This document shows positions 46,838 through 56,020 of a stretch of 64,000 nucleotides of DNA, piece by piece. The notes beneath the pieces are model-generated. The model saw only the letters and a program-made list of their open reading frames with translations, ran no database searches and was not told where the DNA came from. Numbering within the stretch: the first letter of the stretch is position 1; every line of letters begins with the position of its first letter. Where the stretch lies: NCBI RefSeq assembly GCF_014884995.1, contig NZ_JABMII010000003.1, positions 98,942-162,941 on the forward strand, read 5' to 3'. Origin of the DNA: Spirabiliibacterium pneumoniae. Lineage in GTDB: Bacteria; Pseudomonadota; Gammaproteobacteria; Enterobacterales; Pasteurellaceae. The position numbers were made by a program, and so were the translations under genes.

Positions 46838-47677
46838 TTATTTATCATTAACAAGAATGGCATCTTCTTTAATATCATCGCCATAAATAGGCAATAGCGT
46901 TTTTTGATAGGCTTGGTGTAAGCGCCCGTCGTTGGCTAATTGGCGGATTTCATCATTGAGCCATGTAAGCAGTTTATCGTTGCCTTTTTTCACCGCTGGC
47001 GCGATGTATTCTACCTCGCCCAAGCGTGGCACGCCGACTGTGAAGGTCGGATTTTCTTTGCTCCAAGCCAGCAGTAAAGTGTTGTCATGCGCTACAGCCG
47101 CACCGCGTTTATCTCGCAGGGCTTCAAAGGTTTCTGTATTTTGTTCAAATTTCAGCAGCTTAATTTCAGGGTAGTGCTTAGTGAAATAGGTATCCGCCGT
47201 GGTGCCTTTATTGACAATCAAGGTTTTATCTTTGAGCGCCTCAATACTGTCAATCGGGGCATCTTTTGGCGAAGCAATGCCGAGCGCCACTTGCATATAC
47301 GGTTTGGCAAAATCCACAACCTCGGCGCGTGCTGGCGTGTGAGTGAAATTAGCCAAGATAATATCCACTTTATCAGATTGTAGATATTCCACGCGGTTAG
47401 CTGCTTCCACCACCACGAACTGCACTTTGTTGGCATCCCCTAATAAATCAGCTGTAATGGCTTTGCCAATTTCTACATCAAAGCCTTGATTTTGCCCCTG
47501 TTTATCCACATAGCCAAACGGTGGCTTGTCACCGAATACGCCAATGCGGACCACGTCATTTTGTTTGATTTGCGCAAGTGCATCTGTTGCTTTGTTGCTG
47601 TCGTCACAGCCACTTAATAGGCTGGTGAGGGTGGCCAATCCAATAAAAAGTGCGGTCAGTTTTTTGTAGTGTTTCAT
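46838..47677 (-). CDS. Amino-acid ABC transporter, substrate-binding lipoprotein
   Basis: 279 residues of the SBP_bac_3 family. Lipoprotein signal with lipobox LLSGC. The mature protein starts VVRIGVFGDKPPFGYVDKQGQNQGFDVEIGKAI; VEYLQSDKVDIILANFTHTPARAEVVDFAKPYM is the family signature region. The sequence resembles PEB1/cysteine/glutamate-type binders, but the ligand cannot be fixed. Last of four genes; AAGGAGC precedes the ATG. Confidence 0.9.
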   Translation of the reverse strand: MKHYKKLTALFIGLATLTSLLSGCDDSNKATDALAQIKQNDVVRIGVFGDKPPFGYVDKQGQNQGFDVEIGKAITADLLGDANKVQFVVVEAANRVEYLQSDKVDIILANFTHTPARAEVVDFAKPYMQVALGIASPKDAPIDSIEALKDKTLIVNKGTTADTYFTKHYPEIKLLKFEQNTETFEALRDKRGAAVAHDNTLLLAWSKENPTFTVGVPRLGEVEYIAPAVKKGNDKLLTWLNDEIRQLANDGRLHQAYQKTLLPIYGDDIKEDAILVNDK

Positions 47678-47686
47678 CTTAGCTCC

Positions 47687-48418
47687 TTAGTAGTTGAGAA
47701 TATTTAAAAAGTGCTGAGCACGTTGAGTTTGAGGGTGATTAAAAAACTGGTGTGGAGACGACATTTCCAAAATGTTGCCGTGATCCATAAAGACAATGCG
47801 ATCAGCCACTTTTTCAGCAAAAGCCATTTCATGGGTGACAATCAACATGGTCATGCCTTTTTGTGCAAGCGTTAAAATCACGTCGAGCACTTCGCGCACC
47901 ATTTCAGGATCCAGTGCAGCGGTCACTTCATCAAACAGCATAATTTCAGGGTTCATGCACAGTGCGCGCACAATGGCAATGCGTTGTTTTTGCCCACCTG
48001 AAAGCTCGCGTGGAAATGCCAGTTTGCGATCACGCAGCCCAACAATCGTCAGCAGTTCGTCAGCTTGCGCTTCAACCTCTGCGCGTGCGCGTTTTTGCAC
48101 TTTGGTCGGGCCGAGTAAAATGTTGTCGATCACATTCATATGGGCGAATAATTCATAACTTTGAAACACCATGCCGATGTGTTCTCGGGCTTGCTCCCAG
48201 CGAATATCTTGCCCCAGCCGACCAAATGGAGAGAGCGTGATTTCACCTTGATTGGGTGTTTCTAACCCATTAATGCAGCGCAGCAGGGTACTTTTGCCGC
48301 AGCCTGAGGGGCCGAGGATCACCACCACTTCGCCAGCGGCTACACTTAAGTTAATGCCGTTTAAAATCGGCTTATCGGCAAAGGATTTATGGATGTTATG
48401 TAAATGCAATTTGCTCAT
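47687..48418 (-). CDS. Amino-acid ABC transporter, ATP-binding protein
   Basis: GlnQ/ArtP-type ATPase; 243 residues. Walker A GPSGCGKST (about 35-43), LSGGQKQRIAIVRAL, Walker B IMLFDEVTAALDPE, and a switch histidine in IVTHEMAFAEKVADRIVFMD. Note DEVTAAL where DEPTSAL is usual, a variant also common in this subfamily. The start overlaps the upstream permease stop (ATGA). Confidence 0.94.
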   Translation of the reverse strand: MSKLHLHNIHKSFADKPILNGINLSVAAGEVVVILGPSGCGKSTLLRCINGLETPNQGEITLSPFGRLGQDIRWEQAREHIGMVFQSYELFAHMNVIDNILLGPTKVQKRARAEVEAQADELLTIVGLRDRKLAFPRELSGGQKQRIAIVRALCMNPEIMLFDEVTAALDPEMVREVLDVILTLAQKGMTMLIVTHEMAFAEKVADRIVFMDHGNILEMSSPHQFFNHPQTQRAQHFLNILNY

Positions 48419-49095
48419 AGTCCGTCCTCGTGCGCAAAGCGCTTTTCAAGAAAATACGACAGCTGGGTCAGTGGATAACAGATAATAAAATAGAGCACCA
48501 TAATCACACCGTAGATCCAAAGTGCGGTATTGTGTGAGCTTAGTAGTGCGGTTTCGATGACTTGTTGCCCCACTTTGATCACCTCCAATACGCCAATCAG
48601 CATCGCCAGTGAACTGGTTTTGATCATGCGGGTGAATAAGTTGATCGCCCCTGGTGTAATGCGGCGGATGCTTTGTGGCAGCGCGATGTAGCGGATAACT
48701 TGGGCGCGACGTAACCCTAAAGCATAGGCCGATTCAATTTGGTGCTTTTCAATCGAGGAAAACGCCCCACGCACCAAATCGCCCATTTCCGCAGCACCCC
48801 AAAAAACAAAGACCATAATGCACACTTGTACATTGTTCCACTGCACATGAAACCATTTGGCAAGGCCGAAATAGCCGATAAACAATAACACCAGCAGCGG
48901 CATGGTGCGCACCAACTCAAGATAAAAACGACATATCCAGCGCAGCGTGCGTTTGCGACTTAGCATAGCAATGCCGACAATCACGCCGAAAATAAGCGAG
49001 AAGAACGCGGAAATAAATGAAATCTTAGCCGTTAACCATAGCCCTTCCAACAAGCGGCTGAAATTTTGCCCTTCAAATAAAACATCAATGCCCAT
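48415..49095 (-). CDS. Amino-acid ABC transporter, permease 2
   Basis: HisM/GltK-type permease; about 226 residues with four to five hydrophobic segments and the inner-membrane coupling motif EKHQIESAYALGLRRAQVIRYIALPQSIRR. The start is placed at MGIDVLF after GGAG; the open frame extends twelve codons upstream into the preceding gene. It overlaps the other permease by 11 bases, so the two form a heterodimer. Confidence 0.9.
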   Translation of the reverse strand: MGIDVLFEGQNFSRLLEGLWLTAKISFISAFFSLIFGVIVGIAMLSRKRTLRWICRFYLELVRTMPLLVLLFIGYFGLAKWFHVQWNNVQVCIMVFVFWGAAEMGDLVRGAFSSIEKHQIESAYALGLRRAQVIRYIALPQSIRRITPGAINLFTRMIKTSSLAMLIGVLEVIKVGQQVIETALLSSHNTALWIYGVIMVLYFIICYPLTQLSYFLEKRFAHEDGL

Positions 49096-49744
49096 ACGCC
49101 GCTCTCCGCTGTTTGCGTTCCAACCAGCCAATGCTCCACGACAGGGGCAAGAGAATCACGAGATAAAACACCACCAGCAAAAATAGCGCTTCGTTGGTTT
49201 TGTAATCCATGCCGATGACATCTTTGGTGACAAACATCAGTTCACCCACCGCAATGGCGCTGACAACAGAGGTTTCTTTGACTAAAAATAGGCCGTTGGC
49301 CCCCAAACTTGGCAACGCAATTGCACAGGCTTGTGGGAGGACGATATGGTAGAACACCTGACACGGGCGCAATCCAAGGCTTTTGCCAGCTTCAATTTGT
49401 TTGATAGACACCGCCTCGATACCCGCGCGGAAAGACTCCGCCATGTAGGCACCGCCTAAAAAGGTTAGCCCAATCACAGCGCAGACAAAGCCGCTTAGGC
49501 TAATGCCGAGCTTAGTTAACCCGAAATAGAGAAAAAATAACTGGATTAACAAAGGCGTATTGCGTGAGAGTTCAACATAGCCTTTGCACAGTGGCGAGAG
49601 CACACGGTAACGATAGCTAAGGCATAAGGCGCAAAAAAGCCCAAGGATAAGCGACAATATGATCGCCAACAGGGATAGCACTAAGGTGATCAACGCAGCA
49701 TGTGCAAACTGTGGCATGGCGGTGGCAATGTAATCCCAACTCAT
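49085..49744 (-). CDS. Amino-acid ABC transporter, permease 1
   Basis: HisQ/GltJ-type permease; about 219 residues, five hydrophobic segments, coupling motif VSIKQIEAGKSLGLRPCQVFYHIVLPQACAIALP. Of two in-frame ATGs, the second (MSWDYIAT) has GAGG at a proper distance while the first contains it, so the second is chosen. First gene of the four-gene transporter unit. Confidence 0.88.
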   Translation of the reverse strand: MSWDYIATAMPQFAHAALITLVLSLLAIILSLILGLFCALCLSYRYRVLSPLCKGYVELSRNTPLLIQLFFLYFGLTKLGISLSGFVCAVIGLTFLGGAYMAESFRAGIEAVSIKQIEAGKSLGLRPCQVFYHIVLPQACAIALPSLGANGLFLVKETSVVSAIAVGELMFVTKDVIGMDYKTNEALFLLVVFYLVILLPLSWSIGWLERKQRRAAYGH

Positions 49745-49842
49745 AAAAAACCTCATTCAATATTGAGTGAGATTATCCTAGCGCAAAAGCGTGTATTTGA
49801 TTAATAGGGTTTTACGATGATATATAACAAAAAGTTATAACG

Positions 49843-50742
49843 TTAAAGTGCGGTCAGCAGTTGATCAAGGTAGCGGCACAGTAAAGTGCGGTCGTGGCGG
49901 TAGTGCACTTCATTATCATTGAGTGCTTTGGCGATGATCGTTTTATCGTCCAGCCCTTGGGTACAAGCCTCAGGGTGGGTGATGATGCCTTGAATCGGGC
50001 GTTTGATCAGGTTTTCAATCCAGCGGATACGATCGTGCAAGTGCAAGTTTGCCGCTGGGCTGTGTTCCGTACCGAGATTGTCGATAAACACAATGTGTGC
50101 CGCACGTTGTGCAATAGCCTGCGCCAGCTCATGGGTGAGCAAAGGAGGCAAAATGCTGGTAAAAAAGCTCCCAGGCCCGAGCAAAATGAGCGACGCATTT
50201 TCAACCGCGTTGATGGCCTCTTGCGTGGCGGGAACATTGGGCAGTAAAAATAATTCACTGGGTGTGGCGGTGAGCTGATCGATATTGACTTCACCCACCA
50301 CTGTTTCACCCGTGGGCATACGTGCGGCAATGTGCACGGGCAGTTCGGACATTGGGATCAAATTGGCTTTAACGCGCAAGAAGTTACGCACCAGCTTGAT
50401 ACTTTCAAACGGGCGGATGCGCAAGTCTTCCAACGCGCGAAAAATCAAGTTGCCGAGATTATGCCCCGAAAGCTCACCTTGCCCTTGAAAGCGGTATTCA
50501 AAAATCGCTGCGGCAGTGGATGGCGTGTCGTTGAGTTGCATTAAGCAATTGCGAATATCACCCCACGCGATGCCGCCTTGTTGTGCGCGAATGCGCCCTG
50601 TTGAGCTGCCGTTATCTGTGGTGGTTACAATGCCAGTTAGGCGATGTTCTAAAAAACTCAAGCTGGCCATCACGCGCCCAAGACCATGGCCGCCACCAAT
50701 GGCAACCACTGAGGAAAGCGCGTTGAGATGAGGATAGTGCAT
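49843..50742 (-). CDS. YvcK/YbhK-family UDP-sugar-binding protein (CofD-like fold)
   Basis: 299 residues. N-terminal VVAIGGGHGLGRVMASL and VTTTDNGSSTGRIRAQQGGIAWGDIRNCLMQL are family signatures; LLGPGSFFTSILPPLL is in the C-terminal half. Homologues bind UDP-GlcNAc and affect carbon partitioning and cell envelope (B. subtilis YvcK, E. coli YbhK). Divergent from moaA, as ybhK is next to moaA in E. coli. Contains two uptake signals at its 3' end. Confidence 0.88.
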   Translation of the reverse strand: MHYPHLNALSSVVAIGGGHGLGRVMASLSFLEHRLTGIVTTTDNGSSTGRIRAQQGGIAWGDIRNCLMQLNDTPSTAAAIFEYRFQGQGELSGHNLGNLIFRALEDLRIRPFESIKLVRNFLRVKANLIPMSELPVHIAARMPTGETVVGEVNIDQLTATPSELFLLPNVPATQEAINAVENASLILLGPGSFFTSILPPLLTHELAQAIAQRAAHIVFIDNLGTEHSPAANLHLHDRIRWIENLIKRPIQGIITHPEACTQGLDDKTIIAKALNDNEVHYRHDRTLLCRYLDQLLTAL

Positions 50743-50916
50743 ATTGACCCATGTAAGTGATGTTTTAATGCCATTCTAATCAAATTACACGTTGTTGTCA
50801 GCCGCGGTGTTGAAATCTGTGTGTTCACTCACACTTTGCTGGTCATAAGTGAGGCGATACGTCTAATTAGGGATTGCTATCGCGCATACAACACTTTAGA
50901 ATAACTTTATATCGCA

Positions 50917-51025
50917 TTCTCCGAGCTGAACGACCTACGTTGCAAAATACGGTTGTCAGCCTGTTAGCAATTTTGCTACGCCGGATACGCTGGAAACGGC
51001 TTGTCCGCTCGTGTTTAGAAAGGTG
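50917..51025 (+). promoter_or_regulatory. Probable molybdenum-cofactor (Moco) riboswitch leader of moaA
   Basis: The leader has the features of the Moco RNA motif: CTCCGAGC at the 5' side, several short complementary arms (GTTAGCAATTTTGCTA; GCCGGATACGC and the GTCCGC region), and an AGAAAGGTG that supplies the moaA Shine-Dalgarno near the 3' end, as in the E. coli moaA leader. It occupies the canonical position before moaACDE. Moco binding would hide the ribosome site. A covariance-model search would be decisive. Confidence 0.7.
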
Positions 51026-51029
51026 TTTA

Positions 51030-52043
51030 ATGCAGGAAATCCCAATTCGTGACGTCGGTGCGGCAGAATTAGTCGACCGATTTGCACGCCAATACCACTA
51101 TCTGCGGCTTTCAATTACCGATGTGTGTAATTTTAAGTGCAATTATTGCTTGCCTGACGGTTACAAGCCCAATGGCGTGCGCCATCAGTTTCTCAGTTTA
51201 GATGAAATTCGTCGTGTGGTGAACGCCTTTGCAAGCCTTGGCACACGTAAAGTGCGGATCACCGGTGGCGAGCCAACTTTGCGTAAAGATTTCATCGCTG
51301 TGCTAGAAACGGTGCGCCAAAATCCGCTGATTGAAACCATCGCCTTGACTACTAACGGTTACCGCATGGCAAAATCTGTGCATGAATGGCGCGCAGCAGG
51401 GCTGGATGCCATTAATGTGAGCGTTGATAGCCTCAATCCTAATATGTTTGCGCAAATTACAGGGGAAAATTTATTTCACCAAGTGATGGCGGGCATTGAG
51501 CGTGCGCTGGAGATTGGCTATAAGCAAATCAAAGTCAATTCCGTGTTGATGAAAGGGCTAAACGATCATGACTTTAATGCGTTTTTAAATTGGATCAAAG
51601 ACAAACCGATTCAAATGCGCTTTATTGAGTTGATGCAAACAGGCGAGATGGATCACTTTTTTAGCCAATATCACCTCAGTGGGGCGGTCTTGATGCAAAA
51701 ATTGTTAAAGTGCGGTTGGCAGCAGCAACAACGTGCGCTAACCGACGGCCCAGCCAAAGTCTTTACCCACCCTGATTATGTGGGCAGTATTGGTTTAATT
51801 ATGCCTTACGCCAAAAATTTCTGTGTGGATTGCAATCGCTTGCGTGTATCGGCGAATGGACAGCTGCATTTGTGTTTATTTGGGGAAGACGGTATCAATT
51901 TGCGTGATTTGTTGCAATCGGACAGCCAACAAGGGCAACTACAACTGCGCTTGCAGCAGGCATTAACATTCAAACGCGAACATCACTATTTACACCAAGG
52001 CGACAGCGGCGTGAGAGCGCACTTAGCCTCTATTGGTGGTTAG
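51030..52043 (+). CDS. moaA: GTP 3',8-cyclase
   Basis: Radical SAM enzyme for the first step of molybdenum-cofactor synthesis. 337 residues. N-terminal cluster CNFKCNYC (SAM-binding), GGEPTLRKDF, C-terminal second cluster CVDCNRLRVSANGQLHLCLFGEDG, and the functional C-terminal Gly-Gly. The start is the ATG at 51030 (MQEIPIRDV); an open extension back to 50874 lies within the riboswitch and is not protein-coding. A USS is inside the gene. Confidence 0.96.
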   Translation: MQEIPIRDVGAAELVDRFARQYHYLRLSITDVCNFKCNYCLPDGYKPNGVRHQFLSLDEIRRVVNAFASLGTRKVRITGGEPTLRKDFIAVLETVRQNPLIETIALTTNGYRMAKSVHEWRAAGLDAINVSVDSLNPNMFAQITGENLFHQVMAGIERALEIGYKQIKVNSVLMKGLNDHDFNAFLNWIKDKPIQMRFIELMQTGEMDHFFSQYHLSGAVLMQKLLKCGWQQQQRALTDGPAKVFTHPDYVGSIGLIMPYAKNFCVDCNRLRVSANGQLHLCLFGEDGINLRDLLQSDSQQGQLQLRLQQALTFKREHHYLHQGDSGVRAHLASIGG

Positions 52044-52055
52044 CTTAAGGTTTTT

Positions 52056-52535
52056 ATGACACATTTTACCCACATTAATGCCAACGGTGAGGCCAATATG
52101 GTCGATGTTGGTAATAAGCTCGAAACTGCCCGCGAGGCAAGGGCTGAAGCATTCGTGACAATGTCACAAAAGACCCTTTCTATGATTGTGAACGGCGAAC
52201 ATCATAAAGGGGATGTGTTCGCCACTGCGCGCATTGCAGGCATTCAGGCAGCAAAACGCACATGGGAGTTGATTCCTCTGTGTCACCCATTGCTGCTGAG
52301 CAAAGTCGAAGTGCGCCTTGAGCCACTGCTTGAACATAACCAAGTGCGGATTGAAAGCCTGTGCCGCTTGCGAGGCAAAACAGGTGTAGAAATGGAAGCT
52401 TTGACCGCAGCCAGCGTCGCCGCATTAACTATTTATGACATGTGCAAAGCGGTGCAAAAAGATATGGTGATAGGGCCAGTGCGTTTGTTGAGTAAATCGG
52501 GTGGCAAATCAGGTGATTTCAAGGTGGAGCCATGA
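52056..52535 (+). CDS. moaC: Cyclic pyranopterin monophosphate synthase
   Basis: Converts the MoaA product to cPMP. 159 residues. [20 protein letters not shown], the catalytic region [14 protein letters not shown], and [24 protein letters not shown] near the C-terminus. Overlaps moaD by four bases. Confidence 0.97.
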   Translation: MTHFTHINANGEANMVDVGNKLETAREARAEAFVTMSQKTLSMIVNGEHHKGDVFATARIAGIQAAKRTWELIPLCHPLLLSKVEVRLEPLLEHNQVRIESLCRLRGKTGVEMEALTAASVAALTIYDMCKAVQKDMVIGPVRLLSKSGGKSGDFKVEP

Positions 52536-52777
52536 TTATAGTACGTTTTTTTGCGCAAGTGCGCGAATTGGTTGGTTGCGATTCAATTACGCTCGACCGC
52601 ACTTTTGACAGTGCGGAACAGCTGCGCCAACTGTTAAGTGAAAGGGGTGAAAAATGGGCCTTGGCATTGGAAAAAGGTAAGCTATTGGTGGCGATTAATC
52701 AAGAATTAAGTAGCCTTGATCACAACATTCGCGACGGTGACGAAGTGGCCTTTTTTCCGCCAGTGACGGGAGGCTAG
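52532..52777 (+). CDS. moaD: Molybdopterin synthase, small sulfur-carrier subunit
   Basis: Ubiquitin-fold sulfur carrier, 81 residues, ending PPVTGG with the Gly-Gly that is thiocarboxylated. The start overlaps the moaC stop (ATGA); moaE starts at the next base after its stop, so the three are coupled. Confidence 0.96.
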   Translation: MIIVRFFAQVRELVGCDSITLDRTFDSAEQLRQLLSERGEKWALALEKGKLLVAINQELSSLDHNIRDGDEVAFFPPVTGG

Positions 52778-53236
52778 ATGACCGATATTCATATTGCGGT
52801 GCAGCACGAGCCCTTCGATCAAAGTGCGGTTTACCACTATTTGGCGCAAACGCCTCAAAGTGGTGCGGTGGTAATTTTTGTTGGCAAAGTGCGCGAGATG
52901 AATCTTGGAGATAACGTGCAAACGCTTACCCTTGAACATTATCCAGGCATGACCGAAAAAGCACTGCATGGGATTGTTGAAGAGGCATGCTCGCGCTGGG
53001 AACTGGATCGCGTGAGCGTGATCCATCGTGTGGGCAGATTAGCCACAGGTGATGAAATTGTTCTTGTGGGCGTTAGCAGCGCCCATCGTGGCAGCGCTTA
53101 TCAAGCCAATGAATTTATTATGGACTACCTCAAAACCCACGCGCCGTTTTGGAAAAAAGAGCAAACCATGCAGGGCGAACGCTGGATTGAAGCGCGCGAT
53201 TGCGATAAGTATAGCGCTGCACGCTGGCAAAAGTAA
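52778..53236 (+). CDS. moaE: Molybdopterin synthase, catalytic subunit
   Basis: Uses MoaD thiocarboxylate to form molybdopterin. 152 residues. Conserved GAVVIFVGKVREMN, LTLEHYPGMTEKAL, VIHRVGRLATGDEIVLVGVSSAHR and the C-terminal FWKKEQ catalytic lysine region. Convergent with cls, eight bases apart, with a single USS in and beside the gap. Confidence 0.96.
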   Translation: MTDIHIAVQHEPFDQSAVYHYLAQTPQSGAVVIFVGKVREMNLGDNVQTLTLEHYPGMTEKALHGIVEEACSRWELDRVSVIHRVGRLATGDEIVLVGVSSAHRGSAYQANEFIMDYLKTHAPFWKKEQTMQGERWIEARDCDKYSAARWQK

Positions 53237-53244
53237 AAGTGCGG

Positions 53245-54693
53245 TCACAGCACAGGGCTGACGGTGGCGATCACATTTTGCCAAATGCGGCGATAAAAAC
53301 GCCATTGCTTAACATCATCTAGGGTGACTTGCACCGCACTTTGAATGTAAGATTGCTGGCGTTCAAAAATGGCATTGGTCGTTGCTGCGTCTTGCAATAA
53401 GATATTGTTTTCATAATTCAGATTAAAACTGCGCATATCTAAATTGGTTGAACCAATCAGGCTGACTTTGTTGTCAATGGTTAACGTTTTGGCATGCAGC
53501 AGCCCACCTTGAAATTCAAAAATGTTTACGCCAGCGTGCAATAAGCGTTTGTAATGGCTACGACTGGCGGCAGACACCACCCAAGAGTCATTTCGTTGCG
53601 GAAAAATAAGCGTGACTTCCACACCACGCAACGCAGCCGCACAAATGCTTTCAATCGTCATCGTATCGGGTACAAAATAGGGCGTTGAAAGCACAATGGT
53701 TTGCCGCGCGCAGTTAAATAGTGCAGAAAAAAGCTGTGGGCTTGAGTTGTGGCGCTCAGTTGGGCCATCGCCAATGACTTGGGCTGGGAAGCCCGTTGTA
53801 TACTCGCTGGTTGTGCTTATTTTTTTCACAGTGTGTGCGGTGTGGGGGAGTGGTTGCCGATTAGCGGTCAGCCAGTCACTTTCAAACAACAGTTGCATTT
53901 GCTCAACCACAGCACCTTCAAAACGCAGCAAAATATCCACCCACGGCGCATATTTAGCTTTAATGCGAAATTCAGGATCAGCGCAATTTTGGCTGCCACA
54001 ATAGAGAATTTTACCGTCAACCAGTGTGATTTTACGGTGATTTCGTAAATCAAGGCGGCTAGTTATGATTGTTTTTAGCGGATGATTAATTGGAAACGCA
54101 ACCGCCAATTGTACACCCGCGTGTTTCATCTCTTGCCAATAAGACGCACGGATAAACTGGCGCGAACCTAATCCATCAACCATAACACGGCATTTTACAC
54201 CGCGCTTAGCCGCCGAGATGACCGCATTGGCCACGCGTTTTCCAGTGCCATCATCAAGCCAAATATAATAGAGAATATCTACGCTGTGTTTTGCATTTAA
54301 AATGTCATTTTCAAGGCAAGTGCGTGCGGTTTGGGCATCAGGCATCAACTCTGCGCGATTGCCATCTAAGGTGTAAAAGCCGTTGATTGAGGTGGCATAA
54401 GCAAAAGCAGGGCGGTAGGGAATAGCAATTTTGCTATCATCGTGTTGTTCGTCGCCGATGATATGGGAATAGTGTTGGCGCATTTGTGTGAAAATGACGT
54501 GATATTCCTCACTCACTTTGCGCCCAATGTTATTTTCACCGAATAAAATATAAAGTGCGGTACCGAAATAGGGTAAAACCATCAACACTACAAACCACGC
54601 AAGGCGTGCGCTTGGTTCAAGGTCATCACGCAGTAGTATCCGAAAGGTGAAGATAACCACAAGGCTTAAATGAAAAAGGGTGAGAAATAGCAT
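53245..54693 (-). CDS. cls: Cardiolipin synthase
   Basis: ClsA-type phospholipase D-superfamily enzyme at the inner membrane. 482 residues. Two N-terminal transmembrane segments (1-20, 30-52), then two HKD motifs: NHRKITLVDGKILYCGSQN and HAKTLTIDNKVSLIGSTNLD. Length and N-terminal helices favour ClsA over ClsB/ClsC. Stand-alone gene. Confidence 0.93.
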   Translation of the reverse strand: MLFLTLFHLSLVVIFTFRILLRDDLEPSARLAWFVVLMVLPYFGTALYILFGENNIGRKVSEEYHVIFTQMRQHYSHIIGDEQHDDSKIAIPYRPAFAYATSINGFYTLDGNRAELMPDAQTARTCLENDILNAKHSVDILYYIWLDDGTGKRVANAVISAAKRGVKCRVMVDGLGSRQFIRASYWQEMKHAGVQLAVAFPINHPLKTIITSRLDLRNHRKITLVDGKILYCGSQNCADPEFRIKAKYAPWVDILLRFEGAVVEQMQLLFESDWLTANRQPLPHTAHTVKKISTTSEYTTGFPAQVIGDGPTERHNSSPQLFSALFNCARQTIVLSTPYFVPDTMTIESICAAALRGVEVTLIFPQRNDSWVVSAASRSHYKRLLHAGVNIFEFQGGLLHAKTLTIDNKVSLIGSTNLDMRSFNLNYENNILLQDAATTNAIFERQQSYIQSAVQVTLDDVKQWRFYRRIWQNVIATVSPVL

Positions 54694-54709
54694 AGCGATT
54701 CCCTTTAAA

Positions 54710-54735
54710 TAAAAAAGAGCGCGAGGGGCGCTCTT
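54710..54735 (-). terminator. Intrinsic terminator after aspC
   Basis: AAGAGCGC / GCGCTCTT around a five-base loop, followed in minus-strand reading by a run of T. It separates aspC from cls. Confidence 0.9.
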
Positions 54736-54744
54736 ATTGGAAGA

Positions 54745-55935
54745 TTACAGTACGCTAACGATGGCTTTGCACAGGTAGTCAATATTATCAGTGGTGACGC
54801 CTGCCACGTTAATTCGCCCTGAGCGCACGATGTAAATGGCAAATTCCTCTTTTAAGCGGTCAACTTGTTCTGGCGTTAAGCCGCTAAATGAGAACATGCC
54901 ATTTTGTTCGTTGATAAAGTCGAAGTTTTGTTGCGCGCCATATTCTTTCAGTAATTCAACCAATTTGCCGCGCATTTGCTTGATGCGGTTGCGCATTTGG
55001 CTGAGTTCATCAAGCCATTGGGCTTTTAATTGTGCATCGCCAAGTACAATAGCCACGGCATTAGCGCCGTGTGATGATGGGTTAGAATACAATGTACGGA
55101 TAATGGTTTTCACTTGGCTAAAGGCGGTTTCTGCTGTTTTTTGATCAGCTGCGACCAGCGTAAAGGCGCCGACCCGTTCATTGTATAAACCAAAGTTTTT
55201 AGAATAAGAGCTAGCGATTAGCAGTTCTTTGTGATTTTTGGCAAATTCACGCAAACCAAAAGCATCTTCTTCAATGCCATTCGCCAAGCCTTGATAGGCA
55301 AAGTCAAACAGTGGCAGCCAGCCGTTTTTCGCAGAAAGTGCGGCGAGCTGTTGCCATTGCGCAGGAGTTGGGTCAATCCCTGTTGGGTTATGACAGCAAC
55401 CGTGCAACAACACCACGTCCCCTTCGCCAGCGTTGCTTAAATCGGCTAACATATTGTCCCAATCCAAGCTGTGATTTTTTTCATCGTAGTAACGATATTG
55501 GCGAATGGTCATGCCAACGGCGTTAAAAATGGCGTTGTGGTTTGGCCAAGTTGGTGAACTGATCCACACATTTTGCGCGCTGGTTTGACGTTTGATAAAC
55601 TCTGCTGCCACGCGTAATGCCCCTGTGCCACCTAGGCTTTGCGCTGTTTTTGCGCGTTTTTGTGTCACAATGTCTGCGTTTTCGCCAAAGAGTAAAACTT
55701 GTGTGAGCTGGTTGTAGGCTGGAATGCCATCAATGGTGAGATAATTTTTGGTCTCTTCACTTTCTAGCAGGCGACGCTCAGCCTCTTTCACGGCTTTGAC
55801 GATCGGCGTTTGCCCGTGGGCGTCTTTATACACGCCAATGCCAAGATTGACTTTGGGGCTGCGTGTTTCGGCTTTAAACGCCTCGCCTAAACCTAAAATC
55901 GGATCCGCGGGTGCGGCTTCAATTTTTTCAAACAT
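54745..55935 (-). CDS. aspC: Aspartate (aromatic) aminotransferase
   Basis: Class I PLP aminotransferase; 396 residues, E. coli AspC/TyrB size. [51 protein letters not shown], and [17 protein letters not shown] with the PLP lysine; GRINVAGV at the end contains the substrate arginine. Whether it prefers aspartate or aromatic substrates cannot be told. AAAGGAA precedes the ATG. Confidence 0.93.
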   Translation of the reverse strand: MFEKIEAAPADPILGLGEAFKAETRSPKVNLGIGVYKDAHGQTPIVKAVKEAERRLLESEETKNYLTIDGIPAYNQLTQVLLFGENADIVTQKRAKTAQSLGGTGALRVAAEFIKRQTSAQNVWISSPTWPNHNAIFNAVGMTIRQYRYYDEKNHSLDWDNMLADLSNAGEGDVVLLHGCCHNPTGIDPTPAQWQQLAALSAKNGWLPLFDFAYQGLANGIEEDAFGLREFAKNHKELLIASSYSKNFGLYNERVGAFTLVAADQKTAETAFSQVKTIIRTLYSNPSSHGANAVAIVLGDAQLKAQWLDELSQMRNRIKQMRGKLVELLKEYGAQQNFDFINEQNGMFSFSGLTPEQVDRLKEEFAIYIVRSGRINVAGVTTDNIDYLCKAIVSVL

Positions 55936-56020
55936 AAGATTTCCTTTTATTGTGTTGTATGATGTTGTAATTTTCTTTTATACGCATTTTACGCTGAAAT
56001 GACAAGCATCTAGCGCAATT

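Noticed and set aside
50874..51029. A 389-residue MoaA with an arginine-rich N-terminal extension
   Set aside because: The extension coincides with the riboswitch leader, and a good AAAGGTG ribosome site precedes the ATG at 51030.
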